Source: Acanthaster planci
Taxonomy: Eukaryota > Echinodermata > Asteroidea > Valvatida > Acanthasteridae
Assembly: GCF_001949145.1 (NCBI RefSeq)
Contig: NW_019091416.1
Coordinates: 1,781,801 to 1,845,800 of the forward strand
Direction: 5' to 3'
Length of the DNA stretch: 64,000 bases
Shown here: positions 22,701-34,125 of the stretch, piece after piece
Position numbering within the stretch: the stretch's first letter is position 1
How the letters are laid out: each line of letters begins with the position of its first letter
The notes under the pieces: generated by a model
Told to the model about the DNA's origin: nothing
What the model saw: the letters and a program-made list of their open reading frames with translations, nothing else
The model's database searches: none
Position numbers and translations under genes: made by a program

Positions 22701-25700
22701 TCGCTGTCCTTGAAAAAAAATGATGCAAATGAAAAAAAGAAGGCAGTTGTTTTAATTATCTGTCATCTGTCATGGTTTTACAATCAAAATGGTAGAATCT
22801 TTATTTTAGATTTTCAAAATTGACAATGTGGATATTAACAATTGGAATGTAACAGGGTTTCAAATTGTCCACTGAACAATTTGGAGATTATTTTGCTATT
22901 GTCTTCAAAACAAGTTTGGCGACAACCAGCAGATTGTCCAAGATCACATCACAAATGGCAGCACGACTGCATCTGTTACTTTCAAATTGTAAGGCTTAGA
23001 GTTTCAGAGGTTGAGATTTGAGGATTGTAATATTCAGGGGTGGAGCAAGAAAGGCTACAGACCATTTTCAAGAAGAGAAAGAGAATTATGTGAATTGTGA
23101 CCATATTATCTTTTTTCTGTTATGTTTCTATTGATGTAGGTGGATGGCTCATACTACACTTTTGTGCCCTGTGCTCCGTATCATGTTTTGGTCTTGAGTG
23201 ATTACGAGAACTGTATGCTCAGTTCCATCTGAGAGCCATTTGAGAAAGAATTCACAAACCTGAGAGTGAGACTTGAACCTACAATCCCCCTGCTTGCAGT
23301 GCTAGTGCAGACATCGTAGCTTCTCTACCACTTAAACTTTGCCCAGGGCAGCTGACCAGTTTCAAATCAGTTTGGTCAGGTTTCATGATGGCGTTTTTGT
23401 AAAAACTAGTTTTGTGTCACTCCCTGACACAAAATGTCACTGTGATTTGTTTCGTCCTTGGTTTCTGTTCTGCAGGGAAGGAGTACCCCAGCTCCTATCC
23501 CCATCGCCAGTAGGTTTGCCCCTGTTGCCGGTTATTTCTTCTTTCCGCTTCTCAAGAGCTACGACAGGTAAACTTGAGTTTGAATTTGGATCGCTAATCC
23601 TCTAACTTCCTAATGTGGGATAATGCCAAAAGCATTGCAATGACTTTTTAGCCTACGTGTACGTTTTCTCCAGTCCAGTTCTGTCATAAAATACACAGCT
23701 TGGATAACACAGTATAATTTTCTTTAGTTGAGTACTGCGGCATGTCACATTCCCATAGATCCCTTGATTTCTTCCTGTTGTTTTTTAATTCACATGCATG
23801 CTATCTCAAATTGAAAAAAAAACTTTCAAAGTGGTTTGGGATTTCCTTGTGATTTTCCCCTGACTCCCCAATGCCACGCCTGAATGCTGTTGACTCTGCG
23901 TATCTGCACTGCCCAATCTATCTCTATCCACTTATCTTTCAGTGTTTTTTTGTTCACTATTTCTTCTTCTTCACAGTAATCTCAACACCATGGACATGAT
24001 GGGTGATGACTTCCTACTCCTCGGTAGAATGCTCTACACCCTTGGCATTGTGGTACACGCTGCCCAACATGCACCGGTCAGTACTATGCATTATGTGAAG
24101 TTAAAGTTTTTTCCTGGATTTTTATCATTTAAACCGAAGTAATTGTACAAGTGGTTCCGAGGACACTGTGAAGCTACTTTCAATGCCAGACAAAGGCCAC
24201 CGTACCAGCACAGGCCGTTTGATTTGTGCACATAAAATTATCAATGTTTAACCTGATATGTAAACAAGTACATTGCAAGTAATAGATTTGTTGGCCTACA
24301 CAAGCGCACAGTTTTGATTGTTTGCTTGTTGCAGTTTGCCCTATTTCTCCAGTGATTATCTCCTCAGACATTAAGCTTGGAGCCTTCCTGAATTCCACAA
24401 ATCTTGCCCCATTCAGGAACGCGGCGACACGCTCTTTGCAATCTAACTTTCCAGGGTCATCGAGTCCCGTGGTTGCGCTCTTCCTCAATTCTGAAAAATC
24501 CTTATGAACCTCACAGTGGGTTTTAATAGATCCGAGAGGGAAGCGGTGAAAAGAAAAGTACTCGTCCTCGCTAGAATAAATGAAACATTTACTTTTCGTG
24601 CTGCCAAAGGCCTATTAGCATGTGGAGCTCTCACAGAAAGGAACTTTGGGAATGGATCTTGTGTGTTTTACTAATCTTTTCTTGGCATCGTGCTGGCATT
24701 CATTTGTAATTTTCTTCTCCAGAAAAATTCTTGTTGACAACAGCAAGTTTTCTCTATGTGTAACTCATCGCTCATTAGATTTGCAGACAAATGGCAGTCA
24801 GTCTACTGGAGTTAGTCTGGACTCTGAGGTACCACACTGAAGTGTAAGTGGTAAACTTTAACATTCCCGGCACCAATTAAGTTTTGTTTTTATATCAAGT
24901 TTGAGCCACTAGAGCATATAACACGAGTTAGAGGTCAACTAATTTGGTCAAATAATTTGTTCATCCTACCATCCCCATATATGGTGATTTTGGGGGGCAA
25001 CGTGTGGCATGACCAATAAGATGAAACTGTAACCATTTTCGCCGTTGTCAACCTGCCACTGTAATGTATTTGATAAACACACCAGGTTCGTGCGGCAAGC
25101 CCTGATGTTTGCCGTCTCCATGGTGATACTGAGCATGCCCAGTCATCTCTTGATCTCTGACCTCCAGGATGAGATGTTGGAATGCAAGCTTTGGCTAGAA
25201 GGTACAACCAAACCAATGCCATATTCGAGTCCATCACAAGTGCTTTCACAAGTCCCATCACAAGGCCAGTCATGAGTAACAGGATGAACAAGGACAAAAG
25301 GAATGCTGTTGTCACAGTTCATTTGAATAGCTTGTGAATAGCTGGATGACTTGTGATGGACTTACATGGACTTATGATGGACTGAAATATGACACTGGAC
25401 CAAACACTTTAAAATAGTATGTCTGATGTTGATATATTGTCATGTGCCCGGCAAAAGGTCGTAAGCGCGCTTACGCCCTTTTGCCCGGAAGCATGATCAC
25501 AATAGAAAAATGTTCCTGGTAAAAGCGCATAAGAAACACACTTTTTTTATTAAGTAAAAACGGATAAAATTTACTACAAAATAACACAGGCTGTACGAAA
25601 AGCAACCTTTGAACAACTTATCAAACGACTTGGGAAATTGTTTGGAACTATTTGCAGAGAAATCTTTATATTTCATTAAAATAAAACAGTTGCATACACA

Positions 25701-27808
25701 CGTCCTTTTGCCGGAAAAAATTTTTTGGTGGCAATTATGCTTCTCGGCAAAAGGTCTTAAGTGCTTACGACCCTCTTGCGGGCACACAACGATAATGAAA
25801 CTTTCATTATGATGTGATATCCATTGTCTCAACTGTAATGTCCCGTTCACTTGGCTTTGTAAGGGGTGGAAGCAGAACTCGGTTTCCATTAATAATTTGT
25901 TTTTTTACAGTAACATGTCATTTGTTGTCATGGTCAGGAGATCTTCTGTCTGTCATAAAGCAATGGTCTCCATCAATAGCACCTGGCTTGAAATTGTCTA
26001 CATCAAGTGAAAAGAATTTGACTATTTATTCCCCTTGAGCAGAAGCACCCCCTCATCGGTTGAAAAGAGCCGCGTTGGTGGGAGTGTTCACTTTGCTGGT
26101 AGTGATGCAATTGTGATGCATGCATTTCATTTATGAACCAGCAAAGTTCAGTTCCGTCCAAAGGGGCCTCTGTTGCTAAGAAAGTAGCGCCCTCTCTTGG
26201 TCCAGCCCAAGGCCCATACTCAAAACATGGGCAGACACAAGACGCTGCCTTGACCAGTAACTTTTGACAGTTGGAAAACAGTGGGAAATACTAAACACTA
26301 GTGCATCGGAAGTATACTTCCAATGTTTGATTAGGAGTTGGAAGATTGCTGGATGGGTCCCACTCAACAGCACATGTAAGAGGAAGCATTTGATATCAAA
26401 CAATTTGCATGCAGGTGTTCATCGCTCACTTTGAGTCTTGCTGGGGTTGTAACAGTGAATACTTATGACGTTTCTGGGATTTTAATAGCTAAAAAGGGGA
26501 GGGTTCTTTCCTAAAAGATCAGGATTATGCGTGTAAATTGTGCACTTAGTTTTTGGACAGTCTAGAAATGGGAGCGAAATTTCTAAAAATCCACAATTTT
26601 AGGGTTAAATACTGAAAAAACCTCAGCCTTGGTTTTATCATAATACAGGCCTCGAAATAGTACTAGCCCAGCGTACAAATTCTAGCTAAAAATGCTCCGG
26701 GCTACCTAAACTTGGTTCCTTGGTTGCCCGGTGGGCTAGTGAAAAATTCAGAATAAGCCTACTTGTTAAAACTTGGATCAAAATAAATACACCTATTCAA
26801 TATAAATCAATCTATCAATATAATATCAGAAAGTAAGGAAAAAGTGGCAATTTTTGCCTAATGTAAGCGACCCAAATGAGCGGAAAGATGGAGCAAAGAA
26901 GTGATTTTGTTCCCAACTCCGTTACCAGTGACTCAAGTGATGTTTAACTAACATACATGCCTCTTTGTTTATACCGTCAGCCTTTTATTTTCAGAAATGT
27001 CAAATTCTTTATTGGTGAGCTGATAACAAATTTTGGGTTTTTAAAAGTATTTATACAAGGGCTAGTAAAACTCTAAACGGGCTAGTAAAATATCCATTGA
27101 ACTAGCCCAGTGGGCTAGCCAGGAAAAAAAAGTTAGCGCAAGGCCTGTAATACTTAATTTTTTTACATGAAAAGGTCCTTTTCTTTTATTCCAGACATCG
27201 TTGGCAAGGACCCCAATGCGGAGTGCAGAGACCTGGCAGCACAGACCTTGATGGTCCTGGGATCAGTGGTCCACAAGGTACGTTATTTTTTGTAACTGTC
27301 GCAGGCAAAACCCCCACAACAGCTGTAGTAGTGTTGTTTTTTTGAGAGGAAGGCACCAAAATGGGAACTGTAAGTCACTAGTTGATGAGTTGAAGACTGG
27401 ATGGACCTCTCTGTACTGCAGGGGACATTGTTGAATCCATATCACTCAATTATCATGGTGCAGACAAGAAGAGCGTCATTTTAGCCCTCTTACAGTTCCA
27501 ATTTTATGTAAAATTTATTTTTATGTGTCGGTCTCTTTTCATTGCCATTTTTATCTACTCTTCCCTTCCCCCCTTGTGGCATCGCCTGCCAATGTCAAAC
27601 TCCATACAAGAGATTTGTGGTCACTGGCATGCTTGGTACATGAGTTGCAAGGACGTGGTTGGCAAATGCTTAACTTTGATTTGGGAGCCAACAGAGGGCG
27701 CCCTACAGTTCAGAACCATATTAATCTCATGTTTGTCATGTTGACTAATGAATAACGTGATTCCTGACCCCTCTTTTCTTTCAGGAGTTGAATGCTGAAG
27801 CAAGGTGA
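13729..27808 (+). CDS. TELO2: Telomere length regulation protein TEL2 homologue (complete)
   Basis: TELO2 works with TTI1 and TTI2 (TTT complex) and HSP90/R2TP to mature the PIK-related kinases ATM, ATR, mTOR, DNA-PKcs, SMG1 and TRRAP. Twenty-one coding exons join in phase: 13729-14078, 14387-14602, 15270-15355, 15542-15610, 16171-16318, 16493-16595, 16989-17057, 17457-17598, 18769-18985, 19300-19419, 19857-19945, 20458-20549, 21026-21142, 21637-21708, 21840-22019, 23476-23567, 23977-24076, 24779-24843, 25086-25201, 27195-27277 and 27785-27808. The result is 849 aa; human TELO2 is 837. Conserved blocks include RVANRMQD, SRLLGDAVLSNKK, VWGDSSAVKHT, VRRLGMIAAE, GYFFFPLL and LLELVWTLRYH. LDSDDDLEPYDM, spanning exons 10-11 with Ser507, corresponds to the CK2-phosphorylated acidic site that recruits PIH1D1 of R2TP. 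The fold is helical HEAT-like. The start has a strong context (GCCATGG). The exon 18 acceptor at 24778 was chosen over one 8 bases later because only it keeps the conserved frame. Confidence 0.96.
15885..15905. repeat. 21-base palindrome in a TELO2 intron
   Basis: TAACGGCATTTAATGCCGTTA reads the same on both strands apart from the central base. It stands alone in the intron after exon 4 with no flanking duplication, so it may be a relic of a TIR element or chance. Confidence 0.5.
18129..18575 (+). repeat. 33-bp minisatellite in TELO2 intron 8
   Basis: About 13.5 head-to-tail copies of a 33-bp unit (GTTCTATAAAACCCTTATGT followed by ACATGTATTTCAT). Copies differ at a few positions only (A/T in TATWAAA, A/G in ATRTAC, A/G/T in the next triplet), showing recent spread. 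Because 33 is divisible by three and one frame has no stops, it yields a spurious open frame with an 11-residue repeat (MYFMFYKTLMY) that runs into exon 9. It is intronic by the splice model, not coding. Confidence 0.95.
20155..20325. mobile_element. Dispersed foldback family, copy 2 (reversed core)
   Basis: The left end has clustered GACCATCGCAAGACC-type units (20158-20215) and the right end GACTGGTCTTGTGTCTGATC. Read on the minus strand, the middle gives the family core: CACGGTGAA, then GCTCATTTGAATAACTTGTTG. It lies in TELO2 intron 11. Confidence 0.65.
21188..21325. repeat. Degenerate ACTTGAGT-rich patch
   Basis: Variants of GACTTGAGTTGAGT and its complement (GACTCGAGTTGAGTT, GAGTCAGACTC, GACTTAAGTC) crowd this part of TELO2 intron 13. 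It looks like decayed short-period repeat sequence; nothing coding is seen. Confidence 0.5.
22255..22650. mobile_element. piggyBac-like MITE with TTAA target sites (family A)
   Basis: The element begins CCCCTTGACGACGGGA and ends with the inverted type TCTCGGCGCAAAGGGG. Each end directly adjoins TTAA (22251-22254 and 22651-22654). TTAA duplication with CCC-starting termini is the mark of piggyBac transposons. At 396 bp with no transposase it is non-autonomous. A diverged relative lies reversed at 41.6 kb, sharing some 280 bp from one end. It lies in TELO2 intron 15. Confidence 0.85.
23155..23345 (-). mobile_element. tRNA-derived SINE-like sequence
   Basis: On the minus strand, TGGTAGAGAAGC (23319-23330) fits the RNA polymerase III A box. 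GGTTCAAGTCTC (23268-23279), 51 bases further on, fits the B box. The bases before the A box (AGTTTAAG) resemble a tRNA D-arm. The interval is too long and poorly paired for a working tRNA, and unrelated sequence follows, as in a SINE head plus body. It lies in TELO2 intron 15. I see no clear tail or duplication, so the end near 23155 is approximate. Confidence 0.5.
25228..25400. mobile_element. Dispersed foldback family, copy 3
   Basis: Ends: GAGTCCATCACAAGTGC and AGTCCCATCACAAGGCC on the left, ACTTGTGATGGACTTACATG and ATGATGGACTG on the right. The core at 25278-25338 reads ACAGGATGAACAAGGAC, AAAAGGAATGCTGTTGTC and TTCATTTGAATAGCTTGTGA. It lies just after the exon 19 donor of TELO2. Confidence 0.7.
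25443..25786. mobile_element. Element whose two ends are themselves hairpins
   Basis: The left end TGTGCCCGGCAAAAGG continues into a self-complementary run centred on GTAAGCGCGCTTAC, so 25448-25488 folds as one hairpin (GGCAAAAGG...CCCTTTTGCC). The right end (25745-25786) is the inverted counterpart: CGGCAAAAGG, then a centre at CTTAAGTGCTTACG, then CGGGCACA. The ends are therefore inverted repeats of each other and each folds on itself. The 344-bp interior is AT-rich and non-coding. No target duplication is obvious. It lies in TELO2 intron 19. Confidence 0.65.
26646..27147. mobile_element. hAT-like non-autonomous element with GGGCTAGT subterminal repeats
   Basis: Ends are CAGGCCTCGAAATAG and, inverted, CTAACTTT...GCGCAAGGCCTG, giving terminal CAGGCCT. 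TAATA stands at both borders (26641-26645 and 27148-27152). Inside, GGGCTAGT or its complement ACTAGCCC occurs at least five times, clustered near both ends, as in hAT-type transposase binding regions. hAT elements usually make 8-bp duplications and only 5 bp match here, so the class is tentative. It is 502 bp long, in TELO2 intron 19, and ends 47 bp before exon 20. Confidence 0.6.
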
Positions 27809-28426
27809 CACTTATCACAGTAGCACCACGGTTCTTTTTCAGAAAAGGAAAGCGTTGCTGTATTGTTCCTCTTGGTTCAGTACAGCAACCTGGCTTCAGC
27901 ACGTTGCCCAAGAGAACTATAACTGCATGACAGCGCTCACACAATCCGGGGTTTCAATTTCTGTTGATAATGATGCAGACTTTTAAGCTTCCCCTAGGCC
28001 TGTGGCTGTTGAATCTGCACTCTTCCAGCATCTGTAGAACAGTCTCTTGATTTATACCATGCACGGATTGTGCTTCATTATCCACTAGACACATTCAGCA
28101 GTTATCAACCCCCCCAACCAAGCTTGACTTTGATATCTTGAGTATTCTGTATATCTATGTAGCTTTTATAGCCCCAAACCCCTGCTTGACACCAAATATT
28201 CATGTCGCAAAATTCACAAGAATTCACACTGAAAGGATTTTCTTGCATTTTGTTTGAAACCGATTGAGCCACTCAGACGAGTCCGAGGTGCCTATTTCCG
28301 ATATCCAAAGGTTGGATCTATGAGTACTGAATGCCATCCACTCCACCACTATCCATAAATAACAACCGCAGGTTGACGCTAGTCAGTAGTGTGCATATCT
28401 TTGAACACAAGCATTTATTGCACTTC

Positions 28427-28432
28427 AATAAA
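28427..28432 (+). terminator. Likely poly(A) signal of TELO2
   Basis: This is the first AATAAA after the TELO2 stop at 27808, giving a 3' UTR of about 640 bases. A second AATAAA lies at 28683-28688. Cleavage position is not visible. Confidence 0.45.
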
Positions 28433-30340
28433 CATAACCTATACCTCAGTACAATTCAACAGGAAAGAAATGAAAATGTAAGTAAACAAAAACACCCCCC
28501 CCCCCACATTTGAGATGTTACTATTGTTTTCATCATTAGTTAATATTCATTTTCTTGTGTTCTTAAGTTGCGACCTCCAGTGTAAGTACAAGGCAACGGG
28601 GCGTGTTGTCACGACCACAAACATGACTGTAACATTTGATTGAGTTTGTGGATTTAGTTGAATATTTTTCCCAGCTTTAATTAATAAAGTAACTTCGGGA
28701 CCGAATGAAACCAAAAATCGCTGTTGTTACCTGGGTGCATTACAGTGGATATTAAACGGATAAAAAGATGACGAAGTGGTCATGATGGGGTTTGCTGTTT
28801 CATTGCTGCAAAATATTTGGACTGTGAAATATTTTACACTCATGGCAAATAAGGAAAGGAAATGTCAGATTATCTCTAATCCACAATCCACAGACATCTG
28901 TGGAGCTGTTCAACATGGAAATGCAAACCATTTTTTTTTTTCACTTCAGAATTTTTGTTGGGATGAGAAAACATGACCACCATTATGTTGCTGTCCGGTA
29001 TAAACATGTTTTTGGTAATGGCTGTGATAACATACCTCTACTGAAGCCAAGTGTAACTGACAAGGTCTGGTGCACACAAGGTGCCTACATTTGAACATGT
29101 AGACAGGTGCCAAACTAAACGATGACTGTGAAAAACAAGGAGATACGATCATGTCAACCACTCACACATACCACATACAAAATGCTTGCAATTCGTGTTG
29201 AATAGCATTTCCTAATTTGGAAGGGGGATTGGCCAAAAAATTAGAATACGCACCTACATGCATTTCATAATGGTGTCCTTGTGCACCCCAAAAAAAATAT
29301 ATATATTTCATGGCTTGATGCAACAGAATTTTGGCTGTCGAATCAACTACATGTTATATTTCATACCAGAGGGAGAGTGGCAAGAAAACGACTTCTTGTT
29401 AGATGCATGCACTACCTCACTGAAATGCACACTTGCTCTACTCACACGTCAATGTACATACAACGTATACTTTTTAGAACTATAACTTTCACTCTGTAAA
29501 ATGTAAAACACTTAAAAACAAAAGAGAAAGTAGGCAAGTGATGTACAATTTATCTACAGTCCTCTCCATTTACACCAATGCAATCCTGTGTATAAAAGAC
29601 GGAAGTGATTTAAAGATTGACTCAAGTGACAAGAACCAAATGTGCGTCTGCAGCTCTGTAAGAAGTCAAGGTCTAAAAACGAACAGTTTTGAAAACATGG
29701 AGCTAAGACTTACAAACTCAAAAATAAATACAGCGAAAACTGTGTTATCAAAAATGACACATCGGGGGTCACCCTAAGTACGGTACATACGCACAAAATG
29801 TGGACTTTTTAGACCCCCCCCCTTTGTATACACAGCATGCGCACTGACTCCACCCCCCACACTTACACACTGCCTGTGAATAAACAGACTGGTGACACTG
29901 GGAAGTGCTAGTAAGATACATGTGGTTGGGATGAAAGCCAAAGTGTTATGACCATTTTTTGAAGTATAAAAGCTGGTCCATGTATGTATTAAACTTGGAA
30001 GTGCATTATAGTCAAGCGAAGTTATTAAAGCAATGTTGTTGCTCTCTTAAGGTACCCACTGCCTTGGACTCCTGTATGCAAGGAGCAGATGAGCCCAACT
30101 TCCTCCCTGCCCCCATACATCCTTCATAAATGACCTCTCATATTAACCGAGGCTAGGTCCTTCAAAGTGAATCGTAACTGCTCAAGGCTCTTGAAGCCTT
30201 ATAAATCTTAGGTACTGGGCATAAAACCTGCTCAATTATGTCTTGCCTAGTCATTTGCTCAGACTGAGTCATGTAATACTTTGGAAAGGACTCTCTCACT
30301 AGCCCAGGTGACAGACGTAGTCACCATCATTATCGGCATA

Positions 30341-30486
30341 GTGTTTTCGAAACGAGTGAATTCAGCTTAAACTTCGGTTTTGCTGGTTCCGGTCAGAGCT
30401 TGAACATGTGGTTTCAAACGCTGCTTTAAAATGGCTTGAACCAGTGACACCAAAGTCTAAGCCGAATCCACTCATTTAAAAAACAC
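30341..30486. mobile_element. Short TIR element (GTTTTCGAAACGAGTG type), copy 1
   Basis: The left end GTGTTTTCGAAACGAGTGAA and the inverted right end pair over almost 50 bases, through GCTTAAACTTCGGTTTTGC against the complement of CACCAAAGTCTAAGC. The spacer is under 50 bp. A longer relative is at 44.4-44.9 kb. Confidence 0.65.
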
Positions 30487-32120
30487 GCGTAGACTGTGAT
30501 GCCGCCCACAGTGTTTAGGTACGTGTAGTAAATAAGCCTTTACAAATAGCAAAACGTATGAGAAACATGGAGTTAGTACTCACTGGACAATAACTGTATA
30601 CTGAAGTGGTGGTAACCATTACAATGGACCATTTGGTAAAAAAGTTTGTTATTTTATGCCAAAAAAGGCACCACTGTCTAGAAGTCACAACATGAAGTGA
30701 GGGTTCTAACCAAAGGCTTGCCTACTGCAGTGTCGGCCGATCTCAGGGAAACTGTGTGGTCACGTGGTACTCTTTTTATCAGACAATTCAGTCACGAGTG
30801 ATATTCAACATACTATAGTGTTTTGTTCAACTACTGCACGTACGTACATCTATTTTTACTCATCATGCATACAACACTAACAAGCTTTGTAACCAAACTA
30901 ACAATTGTTCGCCGCGCCCGTAATATATTTAAAAACATAAGCCACATAGCTTAACCTTCTTATCACCTGTGTAAAGTCTTATCTGCCTAGCTGTGCATAC
31001 AGTGTGTAACACTTTACATCAATTGAACATGTGGACGAAACAGAGAAAGTTCTACCTGCGCAACATAAAAGCATTTGCTGTAGACTGTATGCAAAAAAAG
31101 CACCGATCTGGGTTCACATCTGGAACCTAATTGCCTCTCTAATCCTGGCAGGGAATGGCGTAGAGAATGTCTCTCTTTTGTGCCTGGAAGGGGCTCCTGT
31201 CTACCAGAGGTCACTGAAGCTTGTCTAAGGACAGAGCGTCCTGATGGCTTGAGGTGAACCCATGGGAGTAAAAATTCCTTAGTACTGAGCTGACAATCAT
31301 CTAAGCCATGTGCTGTAATCAATCTGTAAATTCAACTTCATCTGGATCTAAAGGTACTGAAATCAATTTCATTTTTCCCTTAATTTATTGTGGGTACCCA
31401 GATTCCATTTTTTAACAACTGCTTCCACTGTTGCTACAAATCTGACTAAAATCTCCAATCCGCAGAGTGGCCCAATAGCGGAAATTGATCTGGAAGGTGG
31501 GAAAAGATCTGCTTCATCACCTTTCTTGCCTTTTAAATGACTTGCTGCAGCAATCTCTACATCACAACATGTTCTAGTGCAACTTCATTCACAAGGTGTT
31601 TTGGGGGGTCCTAACACTACCTACATTCAACAAGTTATAGAACTTTGTGTTCAGAATCAGCAACAAACTTGTTACAAACATTTGGTCATTCTCAACTGTA
31701 CAATTTTAGCTTTGTTTTCCTATGTACATTTGTTCAAAATTTTCATCAAAAGCAGCATTATCATGGAAATAGGAGCTACATGTACCCTTTACTCTTACAT
31801 AACCAAACACAAATCCTTGGGAATTTAATTTACTGGTGAAGCTCAGATCACGTTTTATTATTACTGTCATTCACACCGGGGTCTCAATATGTCAACATGT
31901 TCCCATGGCTTTTGAACAGTCAAGCCTTACTAATTTTGATTAGCGGAGTGCCACGTACCAACACCTGGGAGCTTGTAACCAAATTTGTGCTGCTTGACGA
32001 GCACACACTATCATGGTGGCGACATCAACAGATGCACCAACAGTTGCATCCACTTCGGACACTGATTACCAGGACTTAATTGATGCGGCAGACTGGGACC
32101 TGTATGTCAGTTATTTAAAA

Positions 32121-32273
32121 CAAATACTGAGTAGCTTGAAATTGTGAAAAAGGAAGAATATTGTCACTTTGTAAAATCTGGACTGTTCCATTTTTACCTC
32201 TTGAAATGGAAAAGTCCAGATTATACCAAGGGATAATATTCCTCCAATTCTATTCTGAGCTACTCAATATTTG
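32121..32273. repeat. 153-bp foldback
   Basis: CAAATACTGAGTAGCTTGAA at the left pairs with TTCTGAGCTACTCAATATTTG at the right. The pairing goes on through GAATATTGTC, AAATCTGGACT and CCATTT to a centre near 32199. No flanking duplication was found. It is a typical small MITE-like hairpin and does not encode protein. Confidence 0.7.
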
Positions 32274-33810
32274 TATTCTGTCATATTTGAAACCAACGTT
32301 TTCAAAAAATGTGTAGGACCTCACTTTTTCCTCGGTAACACCATAGCACGGAGATGTGTCACGTGACCCTGGCATGGACGCCAATAACCTGCAAAAACTA
32401 CGAAGCACGCAGTTTAAATGGAAACACCCAATTGAGAATCGTGCTGATTTAACTGCAGTGTGGTTAATTTTGCCCCAAAGGTAGGCCAGTGGACAAGAGA
32501 GAGGTTTCATAAGTAAAACAAATACTGAGCGTGCAACTTGCCGTCCGCTGTGGGTGCAAAGGGTATGAATATCATGCTCGCGATGCGTCAAAGTAGCATG
32601 TCTGATGAAGTGTCAATTTTCACTTAGCGACCTCTTGATTCATTCATGTAGTATTGAGTTGAAAACGGATAAATCTCTGAACATGTATTTGCCATTTTTG
32701 TTTCAAAGCTGTACATACAAGGTTCCCCTTGGAGGCTTACAACTTCCATTGTAATCTGCTCTGAGCGGAACAAAAGAGGGCGTGTTTTTTTTGTCCTCAC
32801 CGTATAGGCGAGCGTTTATAACGGATATCAATGGTGCATTTGACACGGAGCACGCTGAGTGCGTTTTACAAATAAATTTAGTCCTTAATGTACGGTCTTT
32901 GCGTACACACAGAATGTGTGCAAGAACCCGCTTGGAAAACTTACTACCATCTGTCTTTCTTTTGCCGATTGGGGGTGCACTTCAAGTTGGGGCGGATGCT
33001 GTCAGGTTGCTAAATGCATGTGTACGCAAACAAGAAGCCAAACGTTGGAATGACCAATTATGCTCATGGGTGGTAAAATGTATGCATTCAAGTAAATGCT
33101 GGCACTGAGAAACCTTACTAATGGCTGGACTCAACTTCCTAACTGCTGGCCTACAGATACACATAGCTCTCTCTGTAGCCACATGTACAGTGATTGGCAA
33201 GCAATTGATAGCCATGTGCCCGGAGCTCAGAAAGTGTAGCCCTTTCCTGTAACCCCTTCACTTCTAAAGCACAATCGAGTACAGACTGCAAACACACATG
33301 CTGCCTTCATATGAAAAGTTGGACTGTGGCCAGACATCGGATAATCTTCCAACCATTTACCTCATTGGTGCAAAGAGAGAAGGATGTGCTTGGTCAAATT
33401 GTGCACAAGAAGCAACGAATGTGACATCATGAATCTCAGTATTCACCAGTCCTCTTTCCCAATAGGCATACTAACACTGTGACACTTCTGGTGTTTAGAA
33501 TCTGAATAAGTGGAGGAATTTTGACACTGTGTGACATCCCATGTGACCTTGTGATGTGACAGATCATAAGACAACAATGTCTGAACAGTTTTTCCCTGTC
33601 TAATTTCACCCTCTGGTGATATAAATAAGAATAAAAACTTCTATGTAATTTTTCACAATTTAATAAGCACATCGTGCCCAGTACCGCTGGAAGATGAAAC
33701 CTATCCCCTCGGAATATATGCAAAGGACACTCCTGAATCTTTGAATATTCAGCACTGTTCAGTGTGACATAACATTACCAAATTATGACAATGTAGGACC
33801 TTCAAGCTCT

Positions 33811-33960
33811 ATAGAGTACCGAAGTGAATACGTCGCTCGCACAGTTAGTGTGTAAAAGGCATTAGCGCGAGAACCAGCGCGTGAACCAACATGCGCGGGT
33901 ACTCCATTTGTTTGCACTGCACTTTCTGGTTCACAGTGATGTCACTCTTCGGTACTCTAT
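33811..33960. mobile_element. 150-bp MITE with AGAGTACCGAAG ends
   Basis: ATAGAGTACCGAAGTGA (33811-33827) is repeated inverted as TCACTCTTCGGTACTCTAT (33942-33960). TA adjoins the left end, hinting at a TA target, but the right side is not clear. Interior non-coding. Confidence 0.6.
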
Positions 33961-34125
33961 GTAAAGCAATGGCCTTTAAGGCTTAACAGAACTGCACGTC
34001 AAACTACGTACAAGGCGTCTGGGTGGTTTACGTTGGGCAATCTGGACTTGAAGCTGAGAACAAACTCGCAACTCATGAATACAATACCAGGGGTTGGATA
34101 CCGACTTGAGAGAACCGAGTTGGTG

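Larger units (their letters stand above)
27809..34125. other. Intergenic stretch between convergent TELO2 and MXRA7-like genes
   Basis: It holds the TELO2 3' UTR at the left and the unknown 3' UTR of the MXRA7-like gene at the right, plus the repeat elements listed separately. No open frame here shows recognisable domains. An open frame at 32013-32147 (44 codons, MVATSTDAPTVAS...) has exon-like composition but no partner exon. Confidence 0.5.

Noticed and set aside
23258-23340. Intact tRNA gene
   Set aside because: A and B boxes are present but the anticodon arm and acceptor stem do not form, so a SINE-like relic is more likely.
31990-32150. Short frame MVATSTDAPTVAS... as a gene
   Set aside because: 44 codons, directly next to a foldback, with no homologue recognised and no partner exon.
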